A model generated the notes under the pieces. The model was not told where the DNA came from. It saw only the letters and a program-made list of their open reading frames with translations, and did not search any database. 64,000 nucleotides of DNA. Source: Brugia malayi. Lineage: Eukaryota; Nematoda; Chromadorea; Rhabditida; Onchocercidae. The translations under genes and the position numbers were made by a program. The stretch spans positions 7,506,187 to 7,570,186 of the forward strand of contig NW_025062475.1 in NCBI RefSeq assembly GCF_000002995.4, written 5' to 3'. Shown here in pieces: positions 1 to 18,572 of the stretch (positions within the stretch are counted from its first letter, which is position 1; each line of letters starts with the position of its first letter).

Positions 1-242
1 AAAATATGTTTCGAACCAAAATGAAAAAATCGTTAGAATTTCTTTTTGTCTGACAATACTTTCCTAATCCAATTAATAAACAGTGCAATAAGTATTAAAA
101 TTATACATAATAGAATTGCATTATTTCGGAATGTTTTTCAATATCAAATAGTAGATTAACTATTAAACCTTTAGCCTAAAAATTGTTATTCATTTATCAA
201 TCCAGTAAATAAATAAACATAACTGAGAATATAAACAAATGC

Positions 243-245
<3 letters not shown>

Positions 246-287
<42 letters not shown>
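246..287. repeat. (TA)n microsatellite
   Basis: About 21 uninterrupted TA units. This is a simple dinucleotide repeat in noncoding DNA and is probably length-polymorphic. Confidence 0.95.
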
Positions 288-290
<3 letters not shown>

Positions 291-2366
291 GATTATTTCT
301 TTCAGATGAATTTGAACTTCATGGAAATAGAGATAGAATTTCTGCTTTATCGGGCATAATTATGATTAGCCAAATTTTGAAATATGAGTTATTTGTCCAA
401 TAATAATGCTAATATGTTATGGTGTTGAAGAACTTTTGAAATGTTTCACATTTAACTAAATGTAAGGAAAGCTACAGGTTTCGAATCAATCAAAGAGGAA
501 GTTAGACTCATCCAGTGCAGTTGAGAGGAAAACTAGAAATATAGTAAAATCGATAGGGATATGTGAAATAACACCATAATGGTTGCAATTTGTGATGCTT
601 AAATGATTATCTTTCTTATCAATATAAAACACTTTCTTATCAAACACGGTGTTGAACAGGAACCTTTAAGATGATACTTCGGATCTTGGATCCCTCATTA
701 ATTTTTAATGATAGTTTCCTTCGAATCAAAATGAAACATCAACAATTCGATAATGATGTTTGAAGTGAGTGTAGATCACCCCATCGATCACTAATGTTGA
801 GTAAAATTACTTTTCCCAGCTCTTCAGCACTTTGTGACAGTTTTTCTAATCTGTTAAAATAGAACGGATTAACGATATCGAGATCGTTTCTTCTAATCAT
901 AAGTTATGCAGGTATTAGTGTCATCATACATTAGATAATATTCAAAAATCTGCTTTATTCTTTATTATTTCATTTTATCGTCAGGAAGTTGTACATTCAA
1001 GAAGTTAAGCACACAATACTTCAAACTTAAATAACACAAAAAAAAAATCACTGATTTTAAAGAGAACAATGATCCTTTCTCTGACTTCACATATCACTAA
1101 AATTTTCAATGAGGAATTGATTACTTTGTGAAAATTCTGGTATCATTGGAGATTTAACGACTAGGAACAATTTTTGGATCCAGAGTTTTGTTTCAAAAAT
1201 TGACAGTTCAAAATTGGTGCTTCGTTTTTAAAAAGCAATGAATGCAGACTTTTGTTGACTCATTGATAGAGTTGAGATTAGCTAACACAACACTACTAAT
1301 GGCTAATGGCTAGTGGTTAACGTAAACTACGGATTGGGTGGCATATCACATTATTTCAAATTACTGTTGTAATACTTTGCTATCATTTTTTCTTGTTTTC
1401 ATTATTCCAAACGAATCACTTTATTTTACTATTTAATTGATGATTCTCCTCGCCGATACTTTTCCGCCTTCCACCACTGTTGGTAGCTCAAATTTGTAAA
1501 ACTTCTTTTAGTCAGTTCTTTTGAAATATTTCGATTCATCTTCATGTCATTTGAAAAGGAAATGGAAAGAATGGGAGTCAATTTTCCATTTGTAATTTCT
1601 GTTTTTTTATCATATGAACACTTATCATAAGGAGCATAGCTGAACCTCGGACTAAGCTTTCAACCTGTTTATCATATCAGCATTGACTGCTTATTAAAAT
1701 TCAGCGTAATCAACTATAATGGAATATAAAGCGGTGAAGTGTAAAATGTTAAATGCAATGGAATGTAAAATAGCACTATGAAATGTAAATTGCTATCAAG
1801 GCTATTTGCATTCAAAATTCGACGATCCACAAATTTTCTTGTATAAAATTTTCATAATAAGAATACGTGATCAGTTGTAGAAACAGCACTAATAAAGGCG
1901 AATTTGCTCCGTAGCAAACGAATACATTTAGTGCAGAGATGAAATCAGCGATTTCACTGACAGTTTCCTGTAATGGTCAGGATTGCTGGTTGATCTGAAA
2001 TTATCAGCTTATCGATCTAAAGATAATCACATAGATATAATACTGAAGAGGAGAGGTATTCAAAATATAAATAATACCTATCGTTGCTGTAAGTGTGTAA
2101 CCGAATACTCTGTAATTCAGATGAAGTAAGAATTTATATCTCGAACGAGCAAATGAACTGGTTTTAAATTTTAGAAAAGGTCAAACTTTTGACTAGAAGA
2201 AAATGTTGATAAAATGCAAACTGGCTACAACGTTAAGAGAAATACAACATGTATTTCATCATTATGTATAAATGATAAAATAATATAACATTTAGGAAGA
2301 ACTGCCGAATTAGATCATTCTGATATTCGAAAGACTTGGCCAGCCACAAACGTTTATGGCTATTCC

Positions 2367-2392
2367 AAAAAAAAAAAAAAAAAAAAAAAAAA
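2367..2392. repeat. Poly(A) tract, 26 bases
   Basis: An uninterrupted run of A in intergenic DNA. No retroposed gene body or target-site duplication is evident beside it, so it is treated as a simple repeat. Confidence 0.9.
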
Positions 2393-2738
2393 CATAGATG
2401 ATTATCTTCTAAGTGCATTTACGTATGACCTCCATCCAACCGTTATCACTCTAATATAGTTTGGTCAATCACGAGATTTGTACAACGAAAATTCTTAAAT
2501 TTCAAATCAGGTGAAAGCAACACACTAACAGGTTTGGGTCACGGGTACTCAGCTCACTAAATTTATTCCATGTTTTAAAGACTGATTTGTATTGTTTCTT
2601 GTATTGGATCCTTCGAAAGATGAAAGGTGAATTTATACAGCAATGTTTGTAGATCAATTGCAAGAAGTGAATGTCCAAGTGAGTTGCATAAAAATGCAAG
2701 TGAATTATTTAAAAATTTCCAAAATATATCATAAACCT

Positions 2739-2923
2739 AACTTTCAATGATAAGAATTACTGCATCATTTTGTAATTAGCGTTACCCACCAGAAGAAAGA
2801 GATGAATTAAGAAGAGAAGCTACTATTTTTATCAATTATTTGGCGATTTTTTTTTCAGCCAATTCATAATTTCAGGAAAAGAAAGTCATCAACTTTCAAT
2901 GATAAGAATTACTGCATCATTTT
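2739..2923. repeat. 33-base direct repeat, two copies
   Basis: Positions 2739-2771 and 2891-2923 are identical over 33 bases and begin 152 bases apart. The flanks differ, so this looks like a local duplication. No inverted termini or coding content are visible. Confidence 0.85.
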
Positions 2924-3333
2924 TGTATTTTGCAATAATAATTAATTTCATGCAATATTCATGATTTTAACTGATTTGTTTTTATTTCAGTTTGAATTCT
3001 ATTTTCATAATTAGGAAATATTTTTGAAACAGGAAAGTAAATAGTCAGGAGTATAATAATTGGGAGAGATAAAAAGAGCGGTAATTGAGTATTTCTTTCT
3101 AAGCTTTTGCAATCATCACACCGAAAAATAAAAATAAAAATTCATGATTTTTTGCCCTTTCCTTGCAGATATTTAATTTTTCTTTTCGTACAGTGTATCG
3201 AATTTGCCGACTGAATTAACTCGGTCTTTTAATTAATAAAAATTGGTTAATGAGTTTAGTACAGAGATCAATATTAATCATAACAAAAAAGCTGCTTAAA
3301 ATTGGATCAAAATGTATAGTAAATTGTATTTTG

Positions 3334-3372
3334 CCATTTTACATGCAATATAAGCTATTGCATGTAAAATGG
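3334..3372. repeat. Perfect 17-bp inverted repeat (hairpin)
   Basis: Arms 3334-3350 and 3356-3372 are exact reverse complements separated by a 5-base loop. A transcript would fold into a perfect short hairpin. The stem is shorter than a usual animal pre-miRNA (about 22 bp or more plus a lower stem) and pairing does not continue past the arms, so a miRNA is possible but unsupported. Confidence 0.85.
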
Positions 3373-4288
3373 TTTTCCAGGTTTTTAGTAGAACTTGAAA
3401 AGATTTCCAACTCTGCACGGTATTGAAGGAGTACAAGGATTAATTAATATACTTGATTAGAAGTGATAAGAAGTTTCCCGATATTTCTTCATTACGCGAC
3501 AGTATTTCTTCAAGGTAGCTGCGAAGTGTACTAAATTGCGTTTTATCACCGCCTCATTAATCATTCACACTTCTGAACAATATGCATGTATAAAAATAGA
3601 ATGATTTGGGGTAAGTGAGCGACGTAAACCAGTGGATACATTAACTATGTGAAAGCGATGGAAAGAAAGAAATGACATACACCTGCATATTCCAGTTTTT
3701 AAGACAGACTGAATGACGAATTCATCGTCGAAATTCTTTCATTTTATACTTCAAAAATGAAACTTCCGTAGTTTCGTTGAAAGCTTTCCATCTTTAGATG
3801 AAAATTTTTATTCTAATCAAAGGTAATTTGTTCAGAATAGATCATCATTTGGCAATGCTTTCTTCCATGGTATCATGGAACCTCCTGTGTATCCATTTGT
3901 AAATATCATCGACCATTTCAAGATGCCATACAAGTTGATATTTCAACATTATTAAATTAACAATTCCTAGCAGCAGTTTATTTGTTATCGGAATTATATA
4001 TTAACATATTTTAAGATTTTGATGTTTTTTTCCTTTTTTTTTTTTCGGAACTATCAGTAGCCTTCTCAGCAGTAGAATCAATGTTGACTGCTTTAAGGAG
4101 TTGATATTTGCTACGTCGTAATCACGAGAGGAGGTATAATTAATGATCGGAAAAAACATATAATATTATTGCAGATTGCAAGAGATGATTGCTTAATGTT
4201 CTATTTTTGGGAGATAAGTTGTTTCGTGCTTATTTCTAAATAATTTTTTTGTGCATACTTGATAATTCGTCTGATATCAGAAATAAAA

Positions 4289-4326
4289 CACAAGTTTATA
4301 ATAAGTCCACAAGTTTATAATAAGTC
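4289..4326. repeat. 19-bp tandem duplication
   Basis: Two exact head-to-tail copies of a 19-base unit (4289-4307 and 4308-4326), a recent slippage or duplication in noncoding DNA. Confidence 0.9.
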
Positions 4327-5924
4327 TGCGCAAAACTTTGCTTTTAAAAGTTTATCGTAGTATTTCAACATGCACATTCCTCTCACTTCAACCTTCAATT
4401 TATGACTTTTAATCTCACGTAAAACTTTGGGCTGATAGAAAAAGATAACCTCAAAGCAAAAGGGTTGCAGTGGTCTTGCAATCGGTCGGCTGCGAACTCA
4501 ATATTCATTCCTGAGTTATCTTCTGAAAAACAATTAAAAAGTAGCCGGTTTCCAATTGCGTCGTCTTTCCCGCATTCCTCCGTCTTCCTTTCCTTTCTCT
4601 TTTTTCTCTTCACCATCTTCTCCCATCATTCTCAATTAATTTAATATAATTTGGCGCAAAATTCTATGGTGAAAGAAATTCGTCCATTTCAACATGTTAA
4701 ATAATATCTGCCCCAAGTTTTAGCGGAATACGTTTATGACATTTCTGTTTGCAGTATATTAACATTTTCTGTAAACTTAATGGAATTTTGTATTTATGGG
4801 AATAAAGTAATGTTATCCATAATTTTGATAGAATGAGAAGAAGAAATCTGGACGGTAATCCAAAATGGAAATGAATATTTATATTTCAGATTCTAAATAA
4901 GAAAAATAAGTCAGTTTGTTTCACTGCTGAAAAATAAATTTTTTTTTATTTTTAAGGTTAATCTCAGAATCTCAGTAGTAAATTATTATTCTCATGAGGA
5001 TTTTTTACGCAATTATGAGGAGAAACTATTTTTTTTTTTACTTTTTTATTGTATTTGAAAATTTTCAACATCTGTTTTATTTTTTTTCTTAAACCGCTCT
5101 TGAAATTTATTCAGTACAATAGTATCAAAATCATTAATTTAGTTAAAATCTGTAAATCCTCTTCAAACTAAACTACAAGCAATTTGTATATGATTCGTAC
5201 CCAACATCAAGAATTATAAAGCAATCTTGAAAGTATGCATGATGCTTGTATGAGATGAATGGTATGAATAGGTAGTTAAAAAGAAATTTTTTTTTGCATC
5301 TTTTTCATATCTAAAATTGATGTTGAAATGAACGAGAAGTGCTTCTGATTGTCAGCTCTTCGAACACTTCTAAAAATGGAAAGCAATTCTTGAAATACAG
5401 AAAGGTTTTTAACTAATACTAACGGCGATCGGATATTGTACCAGTAGACCCGGGTTATTAAAAAGAAATTGTCTCCCTCAAATTCGTATTTTCTCTCCAA
5501 AGATCTCTCTGTATCAACGATCCTTATCTACAACCATTTCTTTTGAATGGTAATTTAAGCAGAAGAATTTGGTATTTATTAGAAAATAGTTAGCAGTTCT
5601 TAAAGTATTTCCTTCAAAAGCCATTAAATTTAATTTCCTGATTGTTTGTAAATTAAAAAGAAGATGGCATTATCATTTGATTAAATTCGTTTGCTCGATT
5701 ATGTTTGTTTGATTGTTTCTTGCATTTGCCTTCGTTAGTGCATTCCAAACAAGTTTCATAGAAAGATTTCTTGTCGTATCGTGACTAGCCAAAAGGAAAT
5801 CTTCCAAATAGAATTAACTTCAACCATCGAAATGCATCGGAACTTTTATTTGCAAGTATTATTAAATCGTTGACGACCCAGATTTGTAGATTTTTTTTAT
5901 ACGATAAAAAAGAACACAGCCCCG

Positions 5925-8900
5925 ATGGCGATGTCTTGTTTTTCAAACGACAAAGCACCGCGTGCAAATTCCGTAAGTTTCTTATTATATAACTTACAGA
6001 GAAAAGAGGAAGAATGAAGGAAAGAGGACATAGTGTCTAGTTGAAATTGAAACCATCTTTCACTTAAAATCGTGAAATTTCATGAAACTTGCAGGATGTA
6101 GAAGCCAGTATGTCATTGCCGCAATCCAAATCATTGAAATGGCTATTTAAACAAAATGAAACAATTATCCAAAAAGCAAAAAGGTCAGAATAACAAAGTT
6201 GTTTGGGAATACGTTAGGCTGTGAATATTTCTCTGATAAAAACTGAAATAAACAAAATTTTAAAACAATTAAATTGGAAATTGCAGCGTTTTAACACGAC
6301 GAAAAACAAAGAATATCGAGCAACTTCATAGCATTTCTGAAAAATCGGTTCGAAATTACAGTTTTTCTTTTTTTTTTTTTTTGTGATTTCAGTGACATTT
6401 GTATGAAAAGTTTAACAATTTTGCATTTATTTCTGAAAGGATATTAAATATTAGTAATCATTTTATAATTTACATATTTTTGTAGGACGTATTTTTCTTG
6501 AAGAAGAAGCGCTGGCAGACTGCAATACTGGCAAATATTGGTTTCATTATAGCATTCGGAATTCGCTGCAATTTTGGTGCTGCGAAAGGACGAATGATTA
6601 ATAATTTCACCGATCCATTTGGCAATAATTATGTATATATACGAATAAATTTTAATAATAACAGCAGCAATGATAGTGCTAATAATAATAACAATAAGAA
6701 TAATTAATAATAATGAGAATAAGAATAATAATAATAATAATAATAGTAATAATAATAGTAATAATAATAATAATAGTAATAATAATAATAATAGTAATAA
6801 TAATAATAATAGTAATAATAATAGTAATAATAATAATAATAGTAATAATAATAATAATAGTAATAATAATAATAATAGTAATAATAATAGTAATAATAAT
6901 AATAATAGTAATAATAATAATAGTGATAATAATAGCAATAATAGTAAGTGTCCCAGGTGATTATGGGAAAGAAACGGATTGTGATGATTCCGACATTTCG
7001 GTCCAAAGAAACCAAAATCAAACAATGCTGCGAGCAACAAATTGTACAGTAATATAAAAGGATAGGTGCAGAATTTTCCATACGTTTGGTAACTTTATCG
7101 TATGTGTTCTGTTCAATGACTTCACAAAAGTAATGGATCTCTTTCAAGTCAAAATCTATCAGATATGATAACGCTATCAGAAGAAGTGAGTTAATCATTA
7201 CAAATGCAAGTCGCTAATAAGGAGCCTACATGGGAGAGATATTGATTTATGTGTCAAATGAAAAATTGAAGTTTAGCCATTCGCGATCAGAAACGCTTTG
7301 AAAATGAAATACCAAACTGCATTGAACTTATGAACAATCTCAATAAAAAGGCAAAAGATACATACGTAAGGGTATGTGGAATATGTGTTGCAGATTAATC
7401 AGCAATGGTTTTATGATTTTCGAACTGTCGAGATAGAAGTAAGAGAGAGGACGAAATTGACACAAAATTTCTGGAATGAATCTAAGCCACATACAATAAT
7501 ATTAATCAAGCTAGGATAAGCCTGAAGCGATAAAGGTACTGGAATCAATTGCCTGGCTAAGTAATCTTAGGAGAACGACTAAAAGAAGCTACGAAACGGC
7601 CGACTCAAGTCTGAAGAAATGTTAATTTTAAATTTCGATCAAAGCAATTTGATGTAATATTACAGGTGACGATCCGAAAGGTAATCTAGCCAATTTTCTC
7701 AAGAATGAAAAAAATATAGGAGCAGTAACTCAGAGCCTAATGACCAGTATACTTTTTATAATCCACTGTTACCTGGATTAACCAGTAATTTACCTTATTC
7801 TTATGAATTTATTCCTAATAAAACAGAAAACAAATTTTCAAGATTGTCGAGGAAAACAGTCATCCACTAATCAAGGATACTATTGTGAGGAACTACAAGA
7901 GGAAAAAGTCAAATGTTCCTCTGGACATAATTAGATTGTGAGATAGCACAGTCATTTTCCAGGATAGACTTCCGATAAAGGAGACTTCAAAGAGATTTAT
8001 TTCAATAAATCTCTTTGAATATAAGAAGATTTCAAGGAATTGCTTACAATATTCTGTGAATCACACCAAGTAAAAATGACTGAACTATGTAAAATCAATA
8101 CATTAATGCAATTTGGAAGAGAAATGTCCAATTGAAATTGTCAAATACAGGTCGCATAACGGATGTGAAAACGATTGAAGAATAAAAAGCGATATAAATA
8201 AATAAATGTGCAATCTGCTCCCAGCGATTTGGTGTTTTTTGTAGAAATTAATTTAAAAGAATCATACTAGTATTTGAGAAGAAAGGAAAGTAATAATTGC
8301 AGATCGTACATTATTTTTGTATTAATTAAAAAAAAAAAAAAAAATATTTTATAGTTGAGGAAGAACCATTAAATGTAATATTAATGTAACGAAAGCTGAT
8401 TAATAAATTTGACGATTAAATTAAAGTAATTGAAATGATCTTAGCTGAGTTACAATTTCAGACGACAAGTAGTTGTTAAATGAAGACAGATTAGAAATTA
8501 AGGACGACAGAAAGGAAAAGAAACCAAAATTACAGTTGCTTAGAATTGTTGAAAATCAAATCCTTACACCGGACAAATCAGTGTAAAATTGTATTAATTG
8601 TGTTTATTATAGACGCAGCAATTTTATTGGTCACCAACTGAGCTCGGTTTTATGGAGAGTGCGTTTTTCTATGGCTATGCTATTACACAAATACCAGGCG
8701 GTATGCTTGCAGCCAAATTTGCGCCGAATTTGTGAGCTTTTTGTTTTGCTGTTTATTTGTAAACATATGTTTCCTCGCGCATTTGGTCTTCGGCAAAATT
8801 ATTTGGTAAGCAAAAGGATAAATATTGCAGATTATTCGGATTTTCAATACTCGTTGCTTCCGTCCTTAATTTATTTTTGGCGCTAGCACTAAGCGCACAT

Positions 8901-11849
8901 CCACACACTGATTTCATTGTCCTCGCCATACAAATCTGTCAAGGCCTTTCACTGGTAAAATTTAAACTTGTTTTAAATGAGGCAGTTAGTTATTCAGTAA
9001 TGTTAGCATTAGGATACATATGGCAATGACTCTTTACTTGCTAGAGCTCAGAAAATACTGTAAGTAGTTTGGTCTTATGCTTTGTCTCGATTTTTAAGAT
9101 AAAAATTCCTTGTAGAAGAAGTTAAGAACGTGAAAATCACAAATTCCAGAATCCTCAGACAAGGAATTTAATTTATTAGAGAGATAGATTGCCTAGTTTT
9201 AATCACTAAATCGGACATATTATACCAAAAGCTTAAATGATTTTGGCATATTTCTGGGCAATGTGAAAGAAAAAAATTTCGTTTCATTCGAAAGATCATA
9301 GCTGTATTTCAAGGGACTAAGTTATCCAGCAATGCATGGTGTTTGGCGACATTGGGCACCACCGATGGAACGATCCAAACTTGCCACAACCACATTTACT
9401 GGTGGATATCTAGGAGTAATGATCGGTCTACCGATTTCTGCTTATCTTGTTTCGTATATCGACTGGTGTGCACCTTTTTATTTTTTTGGTAAGCCTAATT
9501 AGAATTCAATTCAAATCAATCAAATATTAAATTGAACATAAAGTGGTTGGAGGCAGTTATATCTGAATTTATAGGAGCTGCGGGGATATTGTGGTTTCCA
9601 ATTTGGTTCGCTGTTAGTGCATCAACACCAGAAAAGAGTAAATCGATTTCGGATGACGAAAAACGATTTATTATCGAACAAGTTGGGCAAGTCACATCTT
9701 CACCAGCAACGGTATTATAAACTGGATTTTCCTGAAAAATATAACAATCGTAAAACTCTTTTTTCGTATATTGCGGAAGCACTAGAATTAATGTTTCTAG
9801 TAATATGGAAATCAGTATAAATTAGAAGTTTTAGCTAACAACGATTCCATGGAAAGAAATTTTGTTATCCGCACCGGTATGGGCAATTGTTATCAATAAT
9901 TTTTGCCGTTCCTGGACTTTTTTTCTACTGCTTGGTAATCAATTAACATATATGAAGGATGTGTTGCACCTCGAAATACAAAGCGTAAGTTCACACATTT
10001 CTTCCGCTAAACAACCATAATATTTCACGAGATTTCTAGAATCAAATTTTTAGTGACTTATTTCCCAATTTTAGGGTGGTTTAATATCATCGCTACCGCA
10101 TGCTCTGATGTCAGTAGTTGTGTTAGCTTCGGGTCAAATGGCCGATTACCTTCGCTCAACTGGTAAAATGTCAACTCAGATGGTTCGCAAATTATTCAAC
10201 ACATTAGGTTGGTTCTCATTCACAAACTTAAACTCAATCATTCAAAGATTTTTATCCATTCGAGCGATTGCCGAATTATGAAAAAGCGAAAACTTTAATT
10301 TCAAGTATAATTTTACCCGAGAAGTTAAATAAAAACATTATTACAATGGACTGTCATGCAAATAAAATTCGTCAGACACTGCTAAATCAGTTAGGAAGGA
10401 AATGATTACGAATCACCATCTCGGTATCTCTCATATCATAAGGTGCCACCAGCAAATATATTGCACCATTGCTGGATTAATTTTTGTGAGAGAAAAAGCT
10501 TCATTTGCAGGTTTTGGTGGTGAAGCGCTATTTCTTTGCTGCTTATCTCTTATCAGTGAACCATCTGCTGCAGTTACCACATTAATATTTGCTGCAGGAT
10601 GTAGTGGCTTTGGTATCGCAGGTATGATAGATCTCCCCATTAAAACATTCCCGGGATTTCCCCCACATTACCCATTACGCCAAGCATACCCCATTAGAAC
10701 AGTAGAACCGCAATTCGGCTTTTTCCTGTAATTCTCAGATAAACTATTCTAGTTACAGGATTCAATGTAAATCACTTCGATATAGCGCCAAGGTATGCTC
10801 CCATCCTCATGGGTTTCTCAAATGGTATTAGCGCTTTGGCTGGTGCTGGCGGTTTTATTCTGGAACACCTTGTCGCTACACAGGTTTGTTGTGCACGTTT
10901 CTGCATGTGATTTTACGAAATTAGTGAAGTTGTGTGTTACTTCGCAACATATCCTTTAATATCATCACATTCACTGAGTTACGATCTTGGCCTGGCGTAA
11001 AAACCACGTCGGTATCATTAAACTCCAAACCGTGAAGACTTCGCATCAGTCAATTCCACATCAACGGTCATTGCAGAGAAGAGCAAAAAGTGATTAGAAT
11101 CCGTTTGAAAGAACATAACACAGCATGTCATCATTAGGACAAGAAACTCATAAAAAATCAATTAACTCATTTTGTCAAATAGTTTGGATGTTGACCATAC
11201 AGCAAATTCTACACTATTCGCGAGAAAGAAATGCCCAAATTTTCAACCATGAATCGAAAAAATTGATCTAGGGTATCAAAGAAGGTTGGAGGATATCATT
11301 TTTGATAGCAGCTGCTATTGATCTCACTGCCATGATCATATTTATTTTATTCGCTAAGGGAGAACTCCAACAATGGGCCAAGGAAAAGGAGCCTCAGCAA
11401 AGCATGGAAGACATTGTTCGCCGACTATGTTAGTTCATTTTGCAATTTGATTAAAAAGTTGCGAGCAAAACTCACATTTCTAGTAATGATTGCACAACTA
11501 ACAGCTCCGTAGAAAATTCTTTCGTAAATCCTAAAACATTTCACTAGCAACAAAAAAGCAAATCTTTTTGAAAATGGTAATAGATTTGACTTGCTCTATT
11601 AATTGGTCCTTCCAATTTTGTGAATTAATCCCACTCTGAACGGAAGTTTTAGCATACATTATGAGACGAATGTCATCTCGCCGACGGCCAGAATCAGGCG
11701 TAAAGCATGAGCGACTATGTGAAGAAAATGAAGCTAAAAGTGGCTGGTCTACAAGGGCAACAGTAGACAACGAGAATCAAGGAATGAAGAAGGTAGCTGA
11801 AAAAATAATCAAACTACCAATATCCAGCCAAATACTTTTAATTTTTTAA
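5925..11849 (+). CDS. Vesicular glutamate transporter (VGLUT/SLC17 family)
   Basis: A proton/anion-coupled carrier that loads glutamate into synaptic vesicles; a 12-pass major facilitator protein. Exons: 5925-5972 (tentative first), 6486-6632, 8613-8731, 8831-8954, 9314-9488, 9575-9711, 9835-9984, 10075-10207, 10511-10621, 10759-10883, 11272-11428, 11653-11849. Phases agree throughout and give about 540 aa, close to VGLUT length. Diagnostic segments are [11 protein letters not shown] in the first membrane segment, [52 protein letters not shown] and [23 protein letters not shown]. The family-conserved Arg and His positions are present. A frame stop (11431-11433) just after the 11428 donor would give a shorter 476-aa form if the last intron is retained. 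The final exon encodes a basic, charged cytosolic tail. First exon and tail are less certain than the core. Whether it matches eat-4, vglu-2 or vglu-3 cannot be settled here. Confidence 0.88.
6696..6945. repeat. (AAT)n / AATAGT microsatellite
   Basis: About 250 bases of AAT units with periodic AGT interruptions, starting about 60 bases after the donor of the second VGLUT exon and so inside its 2-kb intron. In six frames it yields long homopolymer-like Asn, Ile, Tyr or Leu frames, which are artefacts of the repeat. Confidence 0.93.
7986..8019. repeat. 34-bp palindrome in VGLUT intron
   Basis: Arms 7986-8001 and 8004-8019 are perfect 16-base reverse complements with a 2-base centre. Such a cruciform-prone palindrome may be the remnant of a foldback element, but no flanking duplication or coding sequence is seen. 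Confidence 0.85.
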
Positions 11850-12346
11850 TTTTAAATATTTCAAATTTAGCTGGTTCAACAAACTAAAACAAAGACGTTT
11901 ACTTTGAGTTCAAATATTAATTCATCAATCAATATTCGGAAGCTTCCAGCGTGTTGCCCTCTATATATTTTCAAGAACAATCCCTTCCACTTAATTTCAG
12001 CAAGATACGACGCAACTCATTTCGACGTGAAAACAAATCAACAATGTATAATACATAATATTTTGGACGAGCGAAACATGGCTTATTAATTGGTCAAATA
12101 ATCAACAAAGAACCAATGTTTCGTGAACAATAAGCCTTACAGTTGTGCAACTTTTGCAAAACATTAAAATCTCGTGGTTTTATGAAGTTCATACTGCTTA
12201 AACAACAGTTCCAACAAAAACATTAGAAGAATTAAAACAACAAAAAAAAAAAATTTTCCCCAAACCTGGAGAAGCAGAAATTCTCAGAAGTTTCAAATTC
12301 AAGAAAAAAAGAAAATAAAAAACGAGATCGGACACACGACAAAATA
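11850..12346. other. Convergent intergenic gap (VGLUT / eftu-2 3' ends)
   Basis: About 500 bases between the convergent 3' ends of the glutamate transporter and eftu-2. It should contain both 3' UTRs. Short open frames here show no homology or splice logic. Confidence 0.6.
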
Positions 12347-17845
<5,499 letters not shown>

Positions 17846-18572
17846 TGCTTTAAAATGTCCTGAAAATCGCTCTCCAATTCTCTTCCTCTGTTTTGTCATT
17901 ATATGAAATCAATCATACTCAAGACATCTAGCAGGCTTAAAAGGCTTCTACCACTTTTCTCACGAAAAACAACATTTACTCAACAAACAGTCAACCGATG
18001 TAGGTAAAGCAACAGCGGAAGTGATCTTAGCAACTTATCCATCGACCTGGCGAATATAAAATAGCAGTGTATTGAACTGATGGAGAAGAGGATTGGGAAG
18101 TGAAAGAGAAGTTGAAGGAGTTCAAATAAAATGAGAGGCAGAGTAGCAAGATGATAGAATTCCCGGATAGCTGCGTCGAGTGAATAAGAATCACAAAGTG
18201 TGTGTGTATTTGAAGGAGACGCAGAGAATGGTAAGGTTATGATGTAGCGCAGAGGTTGGATGAATTCTGTGAGGGCAATAGAGAGTGCTCGCAAATGATG
18301 AGAATGTTGGGGGAAAGGAGAGGAAAGGGATGACTGAAGAGTGGTGGGAGAGATTCCGGGTCCGTCTTCTCACGTTTTTCTAATTCTGGGGAAGTGTGTT
18401 CTGGCCGAGTGCGCTTCTTATTCTAGCTGCAAGGAATTTTTGGCTTTTCTTGCACGTGATTATACTCAGTCAAGTGTATAACATTCAATTGACCTCATTT
18501 AACTCAATATATTTATGAGAATTCTCGAAGTGAGAATTTGATAATTGAAGGTCACAGATTACTGGGGGATCA
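17846..18572. promoter_or_regulatory. Divergent promoter region of eftu-2 and mig-22
   Basis: About 730 bases between head-to-head start codons. The stretch is less AT-rich than most spacers here and contains an E-box core CACGTG within GCACGTGA near 18450. Both genes are housekeeping-type, so a shared bidirectional promoter is plausible; no TATA box is obvious. Open frames on the - strand within it look like noise. Confidence 0.5.

Larger units (their letters stand above)
1..5924. other. AT-rich spacer upstream of the VGLUT gene
   Basis: I find no convincing exon in this stretch: open frames are short, carry no recognisable domain and lack good splice context. It holds simple repeats (a TA run, a 26-base A run, a 19-base tandem duplication, a 33-base direct repeat) and one perfect hairpin, each listed separately. 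Distal regulatory sequence or 5' noncoding exons of the glutamate transporter could lie here, but nothing proves it. Confidence 0.6.

Noticed and set aside
6444..7198. Long - and + strand frames rich in poly-Leu, poly-Tyr, poly-Asn and poly-Ile
   Set aside because: They arise from the AAT microsatellite read in different frames; the real exon (6486-6632) lies just upstream.
11531..11770. 79-residue - strand frame between VGLUT and eftu-2
   Set aside because: It is the antisense shadow of the predicted last VGLUT exon.
17980..18373. - strand frames of 104 and 60 residues upstream of eftu-2
   Set aside because: Low-complexity, no homology, and they lie in the divergent promoter region.
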